Assembly (NCBI GenBank): GCA_903953615.1
Contig: CAJBKH010000181.1
Location: 1 to 13,641 of the forward strand
DNA: 13,641 bases
Source of the DNA: an uncultured Bacteroidota bacterium
GTDB lineage: Bacteria; Bacteroidota; Bacteroidia; NS11-12g; UBA955
Direction: 5' to 3'
Below, piece by piece: positions 13,401 through 13,641 of the stretch. The position numbers and the translations under genes are program-made. The notes under the pieces were generated by a model. That model did not search any database and had not been told where the DNA came from. It was given only the letters and a program-made list of their open reading frames with translations. The first letter of the stretch is position 1. Every line of letters starts with the position of its first letter.

Positions 13401-13641
13401 GAACGAGTCTTACCAAAGATTCCAAAAAGATCCGAATGACCCTAGCCATTTATTCGACTACTTGTACCACAAACAAACCTCTTACTTTGATGGTAAATAT
13501 GCAACAATCGATAGCCAATACATTAAAATAGCAGAGGTTACCAAATGGCATACCGAAGCAGATATTACCCCAGTATTTGATATCATTAAACAAATTTTAT
13601 TGGCTAACAATATTGATGTTTATGAATTATCACCTGCTCAA
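10441..13641 (+). CDS. Very large secreted PKD-domain protein (3' end beyond window)
   Basis: The frame is open from the ATG at 10441 to the last base, 1067 codons, with no stop in the window. The signal peptide (about 1-30) ends SYLSADA before Gln-Cys; an ATG at 10459 is an alternative start that keeps it. PKD-like domains lie at about 35-110 (YSWDFNG), 230-300 (FTWDWGDGS) and, less clearly, 325-395 (TFNYGDPP). Residues about 400-1067 match no domain I recognise; they contain aromatic- and asparagine-rich beta-like sequence, including RVWDFDDDFCEKC near 515. I count 32 cysteines, suggesting many disulfides outside the cell. Gly codons in the last quarter are nearly all GGT, as in strongly expressed genes. 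It lies 54 bases after the sigma-linked membrane protein with no terminator between. A type IX C-terminal domain beyond the window is predicted, not seen. Confidence 0.88.
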   Translation, partial: MNIKYKMNSKIKAFGLMVAMLLSYLSADAQCSITTNGAPPCVGQPIQFFCNTVGASNYSWDFNGQGSNTTTCNPTFTFNTAGTKTIKLTLKLANGNTCNATFTFTIKESPVIDVVQLNNDTSCFFGNSFCFKDQTKPINDPGGSNCIKCIKYLFSDGELIKICGTPPSGVALPNTFCKSFKDPAGGTYDLLVEVEDCNGCITRKNYPNFCTVRASMGLSFTSPRPQACDSVKLTVTNNSAISLADIDRFTWDWGDGSAPNTTSWKPTASHTFYVQGPNAGDFNTKLTVWDKFGCKESFTFFSSATNIKLNPKILADFDSVCIKTPTINFSIKGGSIAKAISPTFNYGDPPTGPLNITRQWVGSHKFSGLGPYKVKFTYSHPICGNREIYDTILVLGPSSAMEKPNNRIQDFEKFQCVITDSVHFPNNSVFYHNDKTFYNDDSTWMVYDSLKYDFVRDTLVNPNEPFDKNFMRWIKNTGGFNYPYIHLFKTPTGQVTRDAAFGADGLKKRGNECVIRVWDFDDDFCEKCTTDTKKGINTVLKNCKYSKDSLPVHWYTPWDSIYQTRFSTRAQNGTKYNSDSGLCVQIKIWPSNQMAIIRDTIIYYGDNPLATKAKDSVIFKNWKAQRVKVPAFLTGPARFDASTETPRFYLRRSDTAFIDNNNGFPPNRIIGYRYQTLQLGQSLILNSKHDTARFNYWIVYVQDTIASNLLQPWHKVWALEPMQGFKVGDSINAAYHRQKFYEGTTVRCFNPRLWQKDICHPMACELEDIVSLALVPPSAKKLRKEGVQCLGGSQDNYGITFILSDTKPGCTQTFAQINFDTALDPNGWVNAVGANLTSGSIATGNLPPVNPPYNVPPLGYQIMGSPGTRFSKQFTVDDIKDSITGYINVGLIIGNGMWPPDGDAYPSSCIDTVYYNKFARFPILDNKFRIIKPKQGLEFTNICRKDTLCLALMPRNRSYIPDVEELNWSLSAANVGKYYDKYYTLQVNESYQRFQKDPNDPSHLFDYLYHKQTSYFDGKYATIDSQYIKIAEVTKWHTEADITPVFDIIKQILLANNIDVYELSPAQ

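Overview
The window looks like chromosomal DNA of a Bacteroidota bacterium, probably Sphingobacteriia, Chitinophagia or Flavobacteriia; finer placement is not possible by eye. The evidence is: two proteins ending in gliding-motility-associated (CHU_C, type IX secretion type B) C-terminal domains, PKD-rich secreted proteins, promoter elements of the Bacteroidota type (TAnnTTTG, with TTTG about 20 bases upstream), weak Shine-Dalgarno sequences and AT-rich composition. No transposase, integrase, CRISPR array, tRNA or rRNA was seen.

Layout. Bases 1-67 probably hold the last codons of a rightward gene. A GC-rich hairpin/repeat (101-133) follows and runs into the 3' end of leftward yraN. Divergently, a rightward five-gene block (631-3859) encodes LipB, LemA, a cytosolic TPM-domain protein, a secreted membrane-anchored TPM (YgcG-type) protein with a glycine-rich tail, and a PolB-like 3'-5' exonuclease. 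The genes overlap or are separated by at most about 21 bases, so they look like one operon. Next comes a single gene with its own near-consensus promoter, encoding a 725-residue PKD/Ig-like protein with a type IX C-terminal domain (3913-6090). Two leftward metabolic genes follow: rocD (ornithine aminotransferase) and sucD (succinyl-CoA ligase alpha), separated by a strong hairpin terminator that also abuts the rocD promoter. A divergent YbjN-domain gene (8399-8869) ends at a clear terminator.

The most interesting part is 8951-13641. An ECF-type sigma factor overlaps by 4 bases a gene for a single-pass membrane protein. The N-terminus of that protein resembles sigma-linked regulators of this phylum, and its C-terminus is a canonical CHU_C domain. 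A PKD protein of at least 1067 residues follows 54 bases later and runs off the right edge, so its stop codon and C-terminus are not visible. I infer a regulatory and surface-protein module in which the membrane protein links the type IX export system, or the export state of its own C-terminal domain, to sigma activity. This is a hypothesis drawn from gene order and domain architecture only.
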